Origin: Anaerolineae bacterium
GTDB taxonomy: Bacteria > Chloroflexota > Anaerolineae > Aggregatilineales > Phototrophicaceae
Length of the DNA stretch: 35,455 bases
Assembly (NCBI GenBank): GCA_012270545.1
Contig: JAAXID010000025.1
Coordinates: forward strand, 12,401 to 47,855
Reading direction: 5' to 3'
This document shows positions 1 to 8,195 of this stretch, in pieces; within the stretch, counting starts at the first letter, position 1, and every line of letters starts with the position of its first letter. The notes under the pieces were generated by a model. It had not been told where the DNA came from. It saw only the letters and a list, made by a program, of their open reading frames with translations, and ran no database searches. Made by a program: the position numbers and the translations under genes.

Positions 1-239
1 GCCCAGCCCTTGTATTCGAGGACGACCCCGCCGCCATCTTCCGCCTGTTGGAAGCCGCGCGTGCGCTGGAAGCTCAAGAAGAGGGCGACGCCGGCCGGGT
101 AAACGGTGAAGACGGCGAATGACAGCAGAAAGGGCGCCAGGAAGATATAGGGGATGACCCTGCGCTGGTTGCGCGACCACCAGTCCGCGAGAGAAAATGG
201 CTGCGGGTTGTCAGCGGTTGTCAGCGTGTGAGCGGACAA
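1..239 (-). CDS. Sugar ABC transporter permease, N-terminal part (cut by window edge)
   Basis: Inner-membrane permease of a carbohydrate ABC importer (MalF/UgpA-like); only about the first 80 residues are present and the gene continues beyond position 1. The frame opens with a TTG codon at 239-237, with GGAG about 10 bases upstream; the nearby ATG codons are out of frame. After a polar N-terminus come a basic stretch (WWSRNQRR) and a hydrophobic segment that begins VIPYIFLAPFLLSF, the usual first membrane helix of this family, followed by a loop rich in Gln and Gly. It lies 156 bases downstream of a sugar-binding protein on the same strand, so the two are almost certainly one operon, separated by a repeat element. 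The family assignment rests on this first helix and the context. Confidence 0.75.
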   Translation of the reverse strand, partial: MSAHTLTTADNPQPFSLADWWSRNQRRVIPYIFLAPFLLSFAVFTVYPAGVALFLSFQRTRGFQQAEDGGGVVLEYKGW

Positions 240-395
240 GGCATGCGCTCCTACCCCCCATCCCCGGCCCCTTCCCCCACAAGGAGGGAAGGGGAGTATT
301 TTCACTGCTTCTGAAGCAATTAAGCCCCTTCCTCTTTATGGGGTCGCGTAGACACTGACCCGCCGGGGAGGGGTTTGGGGTGGGGGTTGGCTTAT
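240..395. repeat. Composite intergenic repeat: C-rich hairpin plus a GCGTAGACAC element
   Basis: This spacer between binding protein and permease is almost all repeat. A hairpin has 9-base arms, CCCCTTCCC at 268-276 and GGGAAGGGG at 286-294. The same arms recur at 29185-29193 and 29204-29212, and a related copy lies at 26105-26170. At 341-366 it also carries the second dispersed element (core GCGTAGACAC), followed by a G-rich tract. On the minus strand the hairpin lies after the binding-protein stop and before the permease start, a place where mRNA hairpins often set unequal expression of transporter subunits. Confidence 0.75.
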
Positions 396-1694
396 CTACT
401 TGCTGAACTCGAATTCTTCGATCGCTTCTTCCAACGCGGCGCGCGGGTCGGCATCCGCCTCGAAGACCGGATCCATGACCACGCGATTGACGATATCGCC
501 GAACAAGCCCCAGTAAGGATCGACGTTGACAACAGCCATTTCGGCGGCCGCTTCCGCGATGAATTGACCCGGCACCTGCCCGCCGAAGTAATCATCCGAG
601 CGCAGCAATTCCTCGCTATCCCAGACTGGTGTATAGGACGGGAAGAGGTTCATGCGGCGGAAGGCCAGCAGCGAACCCTCGGCGGTGATATTGCAGACGC
701 GGATGAACTCGTAGGACTCCGGCTTGTTTTCCGAAGCGGCGGTGATGCCCATGCCGGTGCCGCCATAGGGCGAGGTCTTGGGGCTGTCCGGGCTCCATTT
801 CGGCAGGTGTCGCATCCGCCACTGACCTTCCAGGTCGGGGATGTTCTGCTTCATAAAGCCTTGCAACCAGGGCGCGGCGTACATACTGACTAGGGCGCCA
901 TCGCCATGCAGCCCCCACCAGTCGGCGTCCGATACCAGGAACAAGCCGGAATCGACGTGCGCCTTCTGCCAATTCAAGATGTCAACAGCCAAGTCGTCGT
1001 CCAGCACCGTTACATTGCCGTCGCCATCAAAGAATTGGCCGCCAGCCGCGTTGAGGACGTTGTTCAATTCGCGCCAGCTGCCCGCGCCTCGGTCGAAAGT
1101 CGTCAGCGCCGTGCCCGAATCTTGTACCGGACCGCCAACTTGCTCGATCCATTCTTCCCAACTCACTGGCGCTTCGGCGTCAACGCCCAGTTCTTCCATG
1201 ACGTCGCTGCGGTAGAGCATCAGCAGCGGGTTGACCTCGTTGCCGAGGCCGTAGATATTGCCGCGGACGGTCCAGGGGGCGGTGGCCGAGGGAATTGAAA
1301 GGCTGTCCAGGTCCTCGCCCAGCAGGTCATTCATGGCGGCGAAGGGCTCGTTGCCCGGTTCACGCACGTATTGGCCTGTCTGGTTGATCTCGATATCGAC
1401 CATATCGGGGATGCCGGTGCCGCCAACAAATACGGCGGTCAGCTTGGGCCAAAGATCCCAATAGGGCGTCTGCTCGAAGGTGAAGCCGACATTGGGATGC
1501 ATGTCGGACCAGAGTTCGTCCACCACGTTCTGCATCCATTCGACGCGGTTGCTGGCGAAGCCCCAGAGGACGAGATTGACTTCTTCGTCCTGGGCGCGGA
1601 CGACGCCAACCGGCAGCGCCGCAAAGCCGCTGGCCGCCAGCGCCGTCGATGCCGCTTTCAGGAAGTCGCGGCGTGAAAGTTTCTTTTCGGACAT
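396..1694 (-). CDS. Sugar ABC transporter substrate-binding protein, Tat-exported (family 1 type)
   Basis: Extracytoplasmic solute receptor of about 432 residues for a carbohydrate ABC importer. The N-terminus MSEKKLSRRDFLKAAS carries a twin-arginine motif (SRRDFLK), followed by an Ala-rich hydrophobic stretch ending near VVRAQDEE, so export by the Tat route is likely. The body has the pattern of family 1 sugar-binding proteins: an N-lobe VNLVLWGF strand, WPKLTAVFVGGTGIPDMVDIE and a Trp-rich C-lobe. I chose the ATG at 1694 because AAGGAG lies 6 bases before it; an in-frame ATG at 1709 overlaps that ribosome site. The permease follows at 239 on the same strand. The sugar cannot be read from sequence. 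A 277-base gap separates it from the divergent GNAT gene. Confidence 0.9.
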   Translation of the reverse strand: MSEKKLSRRDFLKAASTALAASGFAALPVGVVRAQDEEVNLVLWGFASNRVEWMQNVVDELWSDMHPNVGFTFEQTPYWDLWPKLTAVFVGGTGIPDMVDIEINQTGQYVREPGNEPFAAMNDLLGEDLDSLSIPSATAPWTVRGNIYGLGNEVNPLLMLYRSDVMEELGVDAEAPVSWEEWIEQVGGPVQDSGTALTTFDRGAGSWRELNNVLNAAGGQFFDGDGNVTVLDDDLAVDILNWQKAHVDSGLFLVSDADWWGLHGDGALVSMYAAPWLQGFMKQNIPDLEGQWRMRHLPKWSPDSPKTSPYGGTGMGITAASENKPESYEFIRVCNITAEGSLLAFRRMNLFPSYTPVWDSEELLRSDDYFGGQVPGQFIAEAAAEMAVVNVDPYWGLFGDIVNRVVMDPVFEADADPRAALEEAIEEFEFSK

Positions 1695-1971
1695 CGTATT
1701 CTCCTTCACTGATTAATCCGTTACATATGGTGTTAGTTGCTATGTTTGTTTTTCGTATTTCACCTCTTGCTCCCCGCGCTGAGTGCGCCACAGCCTCGAA
1801 GCGATGATGACTGCTTCTTAGTGAGGTACAGTTTCACCATCAGGCTCCAGTACCCCCCAAGAAAATCAAAGCAGAAGACGCGGGGGGAGGATGTTGATAC
1901 TCTTGAGGTACGATTAGAGCATACAAGCAAGTTTAACCCTGCCCGCGCAAAAAGTCAAAGATTGCAGCGAA
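1695..1971. other. Divergent non-coding gap before the binding protein and GNAT genes
   Basis: 277 bases that should hold the promoters of the minus-strand sugar transporter and the plus-strand acetyltransferase. I see no convincing -35/-10 pair or operator palindrome. Open frames here are short and not family-like. Confidence 0.5.
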
Positions 1972-2499
1972 ATGCCTGAAACCTCGATTATCGTTCTGCC
2001 GCCGGCGCGCTGGCGGGAAGCGAAACAGCTGCGCCTCGAAGCCCTGCTCGCGGAGCCGAGCGCCTTCGCCTCGAGCTACGACGACGAGCTCGCGTTCAGC
2101 GATGAGGTATGGATCGCGCGCCTGACATCGGCCTACGAACGCGCTGGCAACGTGACCTTCTTCGCGGAAATCGATGGCGTGCTGGTGGGCATGGCCGGGG
2201 CGGGCTGGTCCTCAAAAGCCAAGCTGCGTCATGTGGTGGAAGTCTACGGCGTCTACGTAGCATCCGAGATGCGCGGAAAAGGGATCGCGACGCGGCTGAT
2301 GAGGAGGCTGATCGACGAGCTGCGGTCACTGGGGCAGATCGAAAAGGCGCGCTTGACGGTCAACAGCGAATCGCGCGCGGCGGTTCGGCTCTATGAGAAA
2401 CTGGGCTTTGCAATCAGCGGGACGGCGAAACGTGAACTGAGAGTAGACGGCCGCTACTACGACCTGCACGCGATGGATCTGCGCTTCGAGCCAGAATGA
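1972..2499 (+). CDS. GNAT-family N-acetyltransferase
   Basis: Cytoplasmic acyl-CoA-dependent N-acetyltransferase of 175 residues, full length for the family. The core motif A is clear: VYGVYVASEMRGKGIATRLM (about residues 84-103), with the R-G-x-G-I/A pyrophosphate-binding loop of acetyl-CoA. It is followed by ARLTVNSESRAAVRLYEKLGF (motif B, with the Asn and Tyr typical of small-molecule or protein acetylases). The N-terminal part, with LRLEALLAEPSAFASS, matches RimI-like or antibiotic-type acetyltransferases. It stands alone, divergent from the sugar-binding protein and convergent with the sulfatase. The ribosome site is weak. The substrate is unknown. Confidence 0.88.
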   Translation: MPETSIIVLPPARWREAKQLRLEALLAEPSAFASSYDDELAFSDEVWIARLTSAYERAGNVTFFAEIDGVLVGMAGAGWSSKAKLRHVVEVYGVYVASEMRGKGIATRLMRRLIDELRSLGQIEKARLTVNSESRAAVRLYEKLGFAISGTAKRELRVDGRYYDLHAMDLRFEPE

Positions 2500-2679
2500 G
2501 CTATTGCTTGACTTCCCTCAAATCGTCGTTTTCGCGTCCAGTAGTATAGAACCACTCCACCTTTCTGACATTGACCAATCTGCAATTGAGGCATTGAGCC
2601 GCAGCGGATTATAAACCTGTCCCTGCGCACAGCAAAACCCATGTCCGGCGGAATGACTGGCGCCCGATGCTGTCGAAGG

Positions 2680-4158
2680 TCAAAAGGGACCGTAACGATC
2701 GGTCTGCGCCGGATGCGCGTAGACCGTGGCGTCGTAACTCTTCCGCAGCAGGTCCCATTTCGTCGCCGCATAGTCGGGGTTATCGGATAGGTCATCGTGC
2801 TCCCAGGGGTCCTTTTCCAAGTCGTACAGCTCGCAGATGTTCTTCTGGTGATAGACGACCAGCTTCCAGCGCCGATCACGATACATGGTCGCGTGCGTTT
2901 CGTCCGGGAAGTTGGTCGCGGCGTAATGCTCCGCGCGCACAAATTCGCGATGGGGCGCATTCAACGCGCCACCACAAATCCAGGACGCGGCCGAGCGACC
3001 TTGCACATAAGCTGGCACATTCAGCTCCAGCAACTCATACAATGTCGGTACGATGTCCACCAGTTCGATTAACTCGTCGGAAATCCGCGGCTGAATCTCG
3101 CCGAGCCAGGAGATCATCAGCGGCACGCGCGCTAAGCCCTCGTAAAAGCGGCAGCCCTTGAGCACCAGCCCGTGATCGCCCAGGGTCTCGCCATGATCGC
3201 TCATGAAGATGATAATCGTATTCTCGCGCCCTCCTGATTCGTCCAGGAAATCGAGCAGCCGGCCGAACTCCTCGTCGATAAATTCGATCATGGCGTAGTA
3301 AGATGCTTGGATATGCTTGTGTTGCAGGTCCTCGGGGTGGCGCGCGCGATTCTGGAAGTCGATGCCCGCCGCTTCCAGTCGCTGCTGATGTTCGATGTCG
3401 CCGTCTTCAAAGTGGGCGCCGGGCAGCGATTCCGGATCGTAGCGTCGGTAATACTCCCAGGGCGCGTCAAAAGGCGGGTGCGGGTCAAAGGGATTGATGC
3501 TCAGCAGCCAGGGCTTGTCCGGCTCGCGGTTGCGCTTGATGAACTCGATCGCTTTTTCCGTGCACCAATGCGTTTGGTGTAGATGCGGCGGCACGTTGTC
3601 ATTTTCCGCTGTCGGCTCCAGGAAGCCACCGAAGCCCTGATGCTTGTGCGAGTTGCGATAGTCATCAAGCGATGTGATGTCCCGCGCTCGCAATACCGTG
3701 TTGTGATCGATGCCCTGCGCCTTGATCCATTCGACATATTCGTTGCCGCGCTCGTTGCCGCCCTTGGGGTCGTGACTGTATTGAAAGTAGTCGTAGCCGT
3801 CGTCTACGCGCTCCTCACGACGCAGGAAGGCGCTCCCCAGATGCAGCTTGCCGATCAGGCCACAGTCATATCCCTCGTCGCGCAGCGCCTTTGTGATCAG
3901 GCGATCTTCATAGTGTCGCGGAAAGCTGCGAAAGCCGTTGCCATTGACGCCGATGGCACTGGGATACATGCCCGTGAGGAAGCTGGCTCGGCTCGGCGTA
4001 CAGATAGGCGATTGGCAGAATGCGTGCGTGAAGACAGCCGACTGATCGACGAACTTGTCGAGATTGGGTGTATTGATATGCGCATTGCCCAAGGCGGCGA
4101 TGGTATCGAATCGCTGCTGGTCGGTGCAGTACCAAAGGATATTGGGGCGAGGAGGCAT
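2680..4158 (-). CDS. Type I sulfatase (formylglycine-dependent)
   Basis: Arylsulfatase-like hydrolase of sulfate esters, about 492 residues. The signature CTPSRASFLTG has the Cys (about residue 53) that the formylglycine-generating enzyme converts to the catalytic aldehyde. Metal-site residues are visible in the opening NILWYCTDQQ (Asp 13) and in MSDHGETLGDHG. I see no signal peptide from the chosen start at 4158, which has AGGA 8 bases upstream; an upstream in-frame ATG at 4227 would add a 23-residue polar tail with no export signal. So the enzyme may be cytoplasmic and act on an imported sulfated sugar, although a missed leader cannot be excluded. It diverges from the luciferase-like oxidoreductase across a 138-base gap. 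A second sulfatase lies at 14117-15658. Confidence 0.92.
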   Translation of the reverse strand: MPPRPNILWYCTDQQRFDTIAALGNAHINTPNLDKFVDQSAVFTHAFCQSPICTPSRASFLTGMYPSAIGVNGNGFRSFPRHYEDRLITKALRDEGYDCGLIGKLHLGSAFLRREERVDDGYDYFQYSHDPKGGNERGNEYVEWIKAQGIDHNTVLRARDITSLDDYRNSHKHQGFGGFLEPTAENDNVPPHLHQTHWCTEKAIEFIKRNREPDKPWLLSINPFDPHPPFDAPWEYYRRYDPESLPGAHFEDGDIEHQQRLEAAGIDFQNRARHPEDLQHKHIQASYYAMIEFIDEEFGRLLDFLDESGGRENTIIIFMSDHGETLGDHGLVLKGCRFYEGLARVPLMISWLGEIQPRISDELIELVDIVPTLYELLELNVPAYVQGRSAASWICGGALNAPHREFVRAEHYAATNFPDETHATMYRDRRWKLVVYHQKNICELYDLEKDPWEHDDLSDNPDYAATKWDLLRKSYDATVYAHPAQTDRYGPF

Positions 4159-4296
4159 GGTCCGATTCCTGGCATCTCGTTCATTCCGCTCGTTGATATT
4201 ACCGTTTTCCGCGCGGATTCGCCGCAAGACTGCGGGCGGAGATTTCCCGCGAAAGGCAGTACAATAATCGGAATGATGGACGATAGGAGCGATGCA
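4159..4296. promoter_or_regulatory. Divergent promoter region of the sulfatase and LLM oxidoreductase
   Basis: 138 bases between two divergent starts, so both promoters should be here. I see no strong hexamer pair; the only notable features are the ribosome sites of the two genes (AGGA near 4167-4170 on the minus strand; AGGAG at 4285). Confidence 0.4.
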
Positions 4297-5211
4297 ATGG
4301 TCGATTTCGGCTTAGGTCTGCTGCACGGCCCGCCAAAGGGACAGCATGACCAATTTCTGGCGGACCTGGACAAGACGCTGCCGCAGCTGAGGGGAGCTTT
4401 CCGCAGCATTTGGATGACCGATCATTTTCAGTGGGAGGGCCAACCAACATTTGAAGCTTGGACGGTGCTGAGTTATATCGCCGCACGCTATCCTGAATTC
4501 GAGGTGGGGCCTATGGTGCTGGGGCAGAATTACCGCAATCCGGCATTGCTCGCTCTGATGGGGGCGACACTGCAAGCGCTCTCCGGCGGCCGCTTCATCA
4601 TGGGCATCGGCGCCGGCTGGAAAGAAGATGAATATCTCGCTTACAATTATCCCTATCCGGCGCCGAAAGTTCGCCTGCAGCAGTTGGAAGATACTTTGAT
4701 CATTCTCAAAAAGATGTGGGAAGAGCCCGGGCCGGTCAGCTACGAGGGCTTGCACTATAGCATTAGGGACGCCTGGTGCGAGCCGAAACCGGTGCCGAAG
4801 ATACCTATTCTGGTCGGAGGCGGCGGCTACAGCACGATGAAGCACGCGGCCAAATACGCCGATATCTGGAATCTGCCCGACAAGCCGCTGGCACCCTTCG
4901 TCGAGCGGCTGAATGTTTTACGCCGCCATCTGGATGATATCGATCGCGATCCCGCCACATTGCGGCTCAGCTGGTTCGGGCGGGTCTCGCTTGGGCGGAC
5001 GGAAGCCGAAGCCGAGGCGCGCGGCAAATCCCGCAGCCCGCACTGGACGCGCGAGAATTCCTTCGTCGGCACGCCGGGGCATGTCGCCGAGTTGATGAGC
5101 GAGTTTGTCGAAGAAGGCGTCGATTATTTCATGATCGACATCATTGACGCGCCCGATGAAGCGATCATCGGCATGTTTACGGAAGAAGTGATTCCCGCAT
5201 TGGTCACGTAG
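4297..5211 (+). CDS. LLM-class (luciferase-like) flavin/F420-dependent oxidoreductase
   Basis: TIM-barrel oxidoreductase of about 304 residues in the bacterial luciferase-like superfamily; these use FMN or coenzyme F420. The typical landmarks are MVDFGLGLLHG at the N-terminus, WMTDHFQW, VGPMVLGQNYRNPALLALM, LSGGRFIMGIGAGWKEDEY, then RLQQLEDTLIILKKMW and PILVGGGG. The last block resembles F420-type members, so F420 is a reasonable guess but is not proven. I chose the ATG at 4297 because AGGAG at 4285-4289 precedes it; the same frame is open back to 3583, but that part lies over the sulfatase gene and is not family-like. The stop codon TAG (5209-5211) lies inside a dispersed repeat. The MBL-fold gene follows 51 bases later. 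Confidence 0.9.
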   Translation: MVDFGLGLLHGPPKGQHDQFLADLDKTLPQLRGAFRSIWMTDHFQWEGQPTFEAWTVLSYIAARYPEFEVGPMVLGQNYRNPALLALMGATLQALSGGRFIMGIGAGWKEDEYLAYNYPYPAPKVRLQQLEDTLIILKKMWEEPGPVSYEGLHYSIRDAWCEPKPVPKIPILVGGGGYSTMKHAAKYADIWNLPDKPLAPFVERLNVLRRHLDDIDRDPATLRLSWFGRVSLGRTEAEAEARGKSRSPHWTRENSFVGTPGHVAELMSEFVEEGVDYFMIDIIDAPDEAIIGMFTEEVIPALVT

Positions 5212-5247
5212 GGCGCGTAGACACCGCCCTTCGACACAGCCCTTCGA
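5203..5247. repeat. GCGTAGACAC dispersed element overlapping a stop codon
   Basis: One copy of the dispersed element. It begins GTCACGTAGGGCGCGTAGAC, continues with CACCGCCC, and is followed by a partial second unit (CGACACAGCCC). The TAG at 5209-5211 that ends the oxidoreductase frame is part of the element. Almost the same 27 bases occur at 11648-11674 and, inverted, at 15759-15785, each at the 3' end of another gene. Confidence 0.8.
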
Positions 5248-5262
5248 ATGGAGCTTACTCAA

Positions 5263-5940
5263 ATGAAGATAAAATGGTATGGACACGCAGCGTTTATCAT
5301 CACCGCCAGCGATGGCACATCGGTGATTACTGATCCCTATACGCCCGAAACTTCGGGTTATCAGCCGATTCCCGATAGTCCCGATGTCGTGCTCACCTCT
5401 TCGCTCAATGACGACTTTCACGATCGCTCCGACCTGATTTTGGGTGACCCGGTTCGGATCAACATGCTGGATGTGGCGCGGTGTGGTGGCGAAATCGAGG
5501 CGGCCGGCCTGGTGTTCAAGGGCATCGAATCGTCGGAGATGTACGAGCATCCCTATCACGAGCCGGACAAATGCGCCATGTATCGCTGGGAGATGGATGG
5601 CATCAGCATCGGGCATATGGGCGATGTCGGCAATCCCTTCACAGAAGAGGAATTCGCCTTCTTTGCGGGCTTGGATGTTTTCCTCGTTCTGGCGGGCGAT
5701 GTGCCGACGATCAGGCTGCCTGATCTCAAGCAGGTGATCGACCGCGTCCAGCCCAAACTGGTCATTCCTATGCACTTCCGCACCCTGCGTTACAAGCCGC
5801 GCAATATGCAGTGGATCACCGCCTTCCTGCAGCACTTCAACGATGCCGATATCGATTTTCAATCGGATTGGGAAGTGGAACTGAGCCGAGAAGATTTGCC
5901 GGAGTCGACGCGGGTGCTGGTTTTGACGCACGCTTTATGA
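5263..5940 (+). CDS. MBL-fold (UlaG-like) hydrolase relative with a degenerate metal site
   Basis: About 225 residues with the layout of UlaG/TM0207-type metallo-beta-lactamase-fold proteins: MKIKWYGHAAFIIT, then DGTSVITDPY, DVVLT, GHMGDVG and KLVIPMHFRT. In the family the first metal site is an HxHxDH motif right after the VVLT/VTESH strand; here that position reads SSLNDDFHD, so two of the His ligands are missing. The later ligands (HMGD, PMH) remain. It may bind a single metal, use other ligands, or have lost catalysis. I chose the ATG at 5263 because GGAG lies 9 bases upstream; the in-frame ATG at 5248 adds only MELTQ. It is probably co-transcribed with the LLM oxidoreductase. Confidence 0.82.
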   Translation: MKIKWYGHAAFIITASDGTSVITDPYTPETSGYQPIPDSPDVVLTSSLNDDFHDRSDLILGDPVRINMLDVARCGGEIEAAGLVFKGIESSEMYEHPYHEPDKCAMYRWEMDGISIGHMGDVGNPFTEEEFAFFAGLDVFLVLAGDVPTIRLPDLKQVIDRVQPKLVIPMHFRTLRYKPRNMQWITAFLQHFNDADIDFQSDWEVELSREDLPESTRVLVLTHAL

Positions 5941-5991
5941 CATCGAGCAAATGTATGTTATGATTTAGGCTGAAGGCACAGAGGATTTCGT

Positions 5992-6396
5992 ATGGTAGCG
6001 GACTGGACTCAGCCTATCATCATGCTTGCAAGCATATTCGGCGTGTTCTTGTGGCTGCGCAATGACATTAAGAATTCGCGTAATGAAACGCGGGATGATA
6101 TGCGGGAGCTTCGATCAGATATGCAGGATGATATGCAGCAGCTCCGCGCCGACATGCAGCGTGATATGCAGCAGCTTCGCTCCGATATGCAGGATGACAT
6201 GCAGCAGCTCCGCGCCGACATGCAGCGTGATATGCAGCAGCTTCGCTCCGATATACAAGGCGACTTGCGGCGTTTGGAAACGAAGGTCGACGGTCTTGAC
6301 AGTCGTTTGCGCACCGTTGAATCTGAACAGTCGCGGGTCGCTGGATTGCTTGAAGGTTTGGGTCTTGCTGGCGCGCTTCCGGGCGACGAGGGCTAA
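5992..6396 (+). CDS. Small membrane-anchored coiled-coil protein with hendecad repeats
   Basis: A 134-residue protein of unknown function. Residues 8-22 (PIIMLASIFGVFLWL) form one membrane segment, followed by an uninterrupted polar helix. Residues about 35-85 are nearly perfect 11-residue repeats, MQDDMQQLRAD alternating with MQRDMQQLRSD. An 11-residue period (three helical turns) is typical of right-handed coiled coils. A second, less regular heptad-like helix follows (LETKVDGLDSRLRTVESEQS), then a short Gly/Leu tail. The repeat is also perfect at DNA level, so it is a recent expansion. The start has AGAGGA about 7 bases upstream. It stands 51 bases after the MBL-fold gene. Proteins of this shape often act as oligomeric scaffolds or as DNA-uptake or polymer accessory proteins, but nothing here identifies a job. 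Confidence 0.7.
   Translation: MVADWTQPIIMLASIFGVFLWLRNDIKNSRNETRDDMRELRSDMQDDMQQLRADMQRDMQQLRSDMQDDMQQLRADMQRDMQQLRSDIQGDLRRLETKVDGLDSRLRTVESEQSRVAGLLEGLGLAGALPGDEG
6118..6249 (+). repeat. Tandem 66-base repeat (two copies) within the coiled-coil gene
   Basis: Positions 6118-6183 and 6184-6249 are two almost identical 66-base units (GATATGCAGGATGA... and so on), each made of two 33-base subunits that encode 11 residues. A degenerate half unit precedes them at about 6094-6117 and another follows from 6250. Only one or two bases differ between the full units, which suggests copy-number change by slippage or recombination. Confidence 0.9.
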
Positions 6397-6480
6397 GGCT
6401 GACTGCGCACCGGTACGGGTCACCCTCGCCTGGATTGACCTGAACCGTAAGATTGCCGCGCTTGTCACTAGCTAAAGTAT

Positions 6481-8016
6481 TTACAGCTTCGCGAAGGTAT
6501 CCTTTAACACCGGATACAGCGATTGATAAATCTCATAACGCTCTGCGTAGGCGTCGGCATCAGCGCCGACCACCACCGTTTCGCCTGTCTGAATCAGCGC
6601 CTCGCAAGCTGAAGCCGCATCTTCGAAAACGCCAGCCGCTACTGAAGCCAGAATCGCCGCGCCAAATGCGCCGCCTTCTGTGGTATTGATGTTGACCAGG
6701 GGCGCTGCCAGCACATCGGCGATAATCCCCTGCCAGATCGGGCTCTTGGCGCCGCCGCCACTGATGCGCACTTCAAACTGCTCCGGCAAGCCCGCCTGAT
6801 CAATCAGTGTGAAGGAATCCTTCAAGCCGAAGGCTACGCCCTCGAGGACGGCGCGCGTCATGTGCCCACGGCCGTGGCGGCTGGTCATACCGATGAAGGC
6901 GCCCCGCGCGAGAGGATCGGGATGCGGACTGCGCTCGCCCGTGAGGTAGGGTAGGAAGAAGAGCCCTTCACTGCCCGCCGGAACATCCTCCGCTTCCGTC
7001 AGCAAGCTATCGAAATCGAGATCGGGCGCGAAACTGTCTCTGTACCATTGCAGGCTGCCGGCCGCGCTGAGCATGACGCCCATGAAATGCCAGGTCTCGG
7101 GCACAGCGTGGCAGAAGGCGTGCAGGCGCCCTTCAGGCTCGTAAGCGTAACTGCTGAGCGGCGCGAAGACGACGCCCGATGTGCCGACCGTGACGCCGAT
7201 CACCTCCGGTGTGACGCAGCCCATGCCGATGGCGCCGGCCGCCTGGTCGCCGCCTCCGCCGACGACGGGTGTGCCCGCCTTGAGCCCGGTTGCCGCCGCG
7301 CCGGCCGCGCTGATCGTCGAGGTGATTTGCGTGCCTTCGTGAACCGGCGGCATCCACTCGGCGGGAATCTCCAGCGCCGCCAGCACTTCGGCCGACCAAG
7401 CGCGTTCGGCGACATTGAGCAGCGATGTGCCGGCCGCGCCCGCCAGGTCAGTAGCATAGGTATCGGTCAGCTTGTAGCGAATATAATCTTTAGGCAGTAG
7501 CACCTGAGCCGCTTTCGCGTAGACCGCCGGCTCGTTGTCCCGCACCCAGAGGATCTTCGGCGCGGTGAAACCGGTGACGGCTGGATTGCCGGTCAACTCG
7601 AGCAGCCGATCGGCGCCGATGACTTCAGTCATATAGTCGCACTGCGCAGCCGTGCGCTGGTCGTTCCACAAAATTGACGGGCGCAGCACCTCGCCCTTGG
7701 CATCGAGCAGGACCAGACCATGCATCTGCCCGGTGAGGCCTATGGCGCTGATGTCGTCGCCGCGCAAGCCCGAGTCGGCCAGCGACTGCCGGATGCTGGC
7801 GCTGATGCCATCCCACCAGTCGGCCGGGTTCTGCTCGCTCCATAGCGGCTTGGGCTGGCTGATCGGCTGCGGCGCATTGGCGACGGCGATCACCTCGCCC
7901 GCGTCATCGATAATGTTTTCCCTCCTAGAGAGGGGGGAAGCGTGGGAAGAGGGGCAACGAAGGATTAGCGCTTTGGCGCCGGTCGTGCTGATATCAAGTC
8001 CCATCAAGTAGGGCAT
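6481..8016 (-). CDS. xylB: Xylulokinase
   Basis: FGGY-family kinase of about 511 residues that phosphorylates D-xylulose to xylulose 5-phosphate after xylose isomerase. Visible landmarks are the ATP-loop start MGLDISTTGAKALI, the xylulokinase-type GQMHGLVLLD, GGGDQAAGAIGMG with the catalytic Asp, GVTVGTSGVV and the FGGY C-terminal signature ISGGGAKSPIWQGIIADVL. Start: the AAAGGA site fits the ATG at 8016 best (6-base spacing); an adjacent ATG is at 8019. Residues about 20-34 (RCPSSHASPLSRREN) interrupt the N-terminal beta hairpin, where family members run straight from KALLID to GEVVA. The matching DNA at 7915-7959 looks like an inserted C/G-rich palindrome. xylA lies upstream on the same strand. 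Confidence 0.93.
   Translation of the reverse strand: MPYLMGLDISTTGAKALILRCPSSHASPLSRRENIIDDAGEVIAVANAPQPISQPKPLWSEQNPADWWDGISASIRQSLADSGLRGDDISAIGLTGQMHGLVLLDAKGEVLRPSILWNDQRTAAQCDYMTEVIGADRLLELTGNPAVTGFTAPKILWVRDNEPAVYAKAAQVLLPKDYIRYKLTDTYATDLAGAAGTSLLNVAERAWSAEVLAALEIPAEWMPPVHEGTQITSTISAAGAAATGLKAGTPVVGGGGDQAAGAIGMGCVTPEVIGVTVGTSGVVFAPLSSYAYEPEGRLHAFCHAVPETWHFMGVMLSAAGSLQWYRDSFAPDLDFDSLLTEAEDVPAGSEGLFFLPYLTGERSPHPDPLARGAFIGMTSRHGRGHMTRAVLEGVAFGLKDSFTLIDQAGLPEQFEVRISGGGAKSPIWQGIIADVLAAPLVNINTTEGGAFGAAILASVAAGVFEDAASACEALIQTGETVVVGADADAYAERYEIYQSLYPVLKDTFAKL
7915..7959. repeat. C/G-rich palindromic repeat inserted in frame in xylB
   Basis: This is an insertion of about 45 bases, a multiple of three, inside the xylulokinase frame. 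It contains TTCCCTCCTAGAGAGGGGGG, an inverted-repeat type sequence like the hairpins at 268-294 and 29185-29212. It adds about 15 residues to the first beta hairpin without breaking the frame. Confidence 0.55.
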
Positions 8017-8019
8017 CAT

Positions 8020-8195
8020 GTGTCCTTTCTCAAAGCGTGTCGCGCCGATCAACGCAACCGATGTAGGGACGACAGACAGTCTTCTGGGTGTCGGCGGTCT
8101 GTGTCTACGCAACCCTGTGAGTCGCCCGCAGACCCCATGCCGTCATTGAACGGGCGACCTGATAGCTCGCCCCTACATTGCCTCATTCATCGTGA
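8020..8195. repeat. xylA-xylB spacer with a GCGTAGACAC element
   Basis: This 176-base gap between xylA and xylB holds a reverse-oriented copy of the dispersed element at 8093-8116 (GGTCTGTGTCTACGCAACCC), then TCGCCCGCAGACCCC and a GGGCGACCTG / TCGCCCC pair at about 8151-8174. No reading frame of note is present. It may separate xylA and xylB expression within the operon. Confidence 0.65.

Noticed and set aside
1737..1979. An 80-residue plus-strand frame with a hydrophobic start (MLCLFFVFHLLL)
   Set aside because: It lies in a promoter gap, has no ribosome site and ends in low-complexity residues; too weak to call.
2256..2275. GTCTACGGCGTCTACGTAG and similar strings as further GCGTAGACAC copies
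   Set aside because: They encode conserved residues (for example VYGVYV in the acetyltransferase) and lack the flanking GCCC/GGG parts.
3583..4296. In-frame extension of the oxidoreductase frame upstream of its start
   Set aside because: It overlaps the sulfatase gene on the other strand and its residues are not family-like; AGGAG marks the start at 4297.
4918..5931. A 337-residue minus-strand frame
   Set aside because: It is antisense to the oxidoreductase and the MBL-fold genes and has no family motifs.
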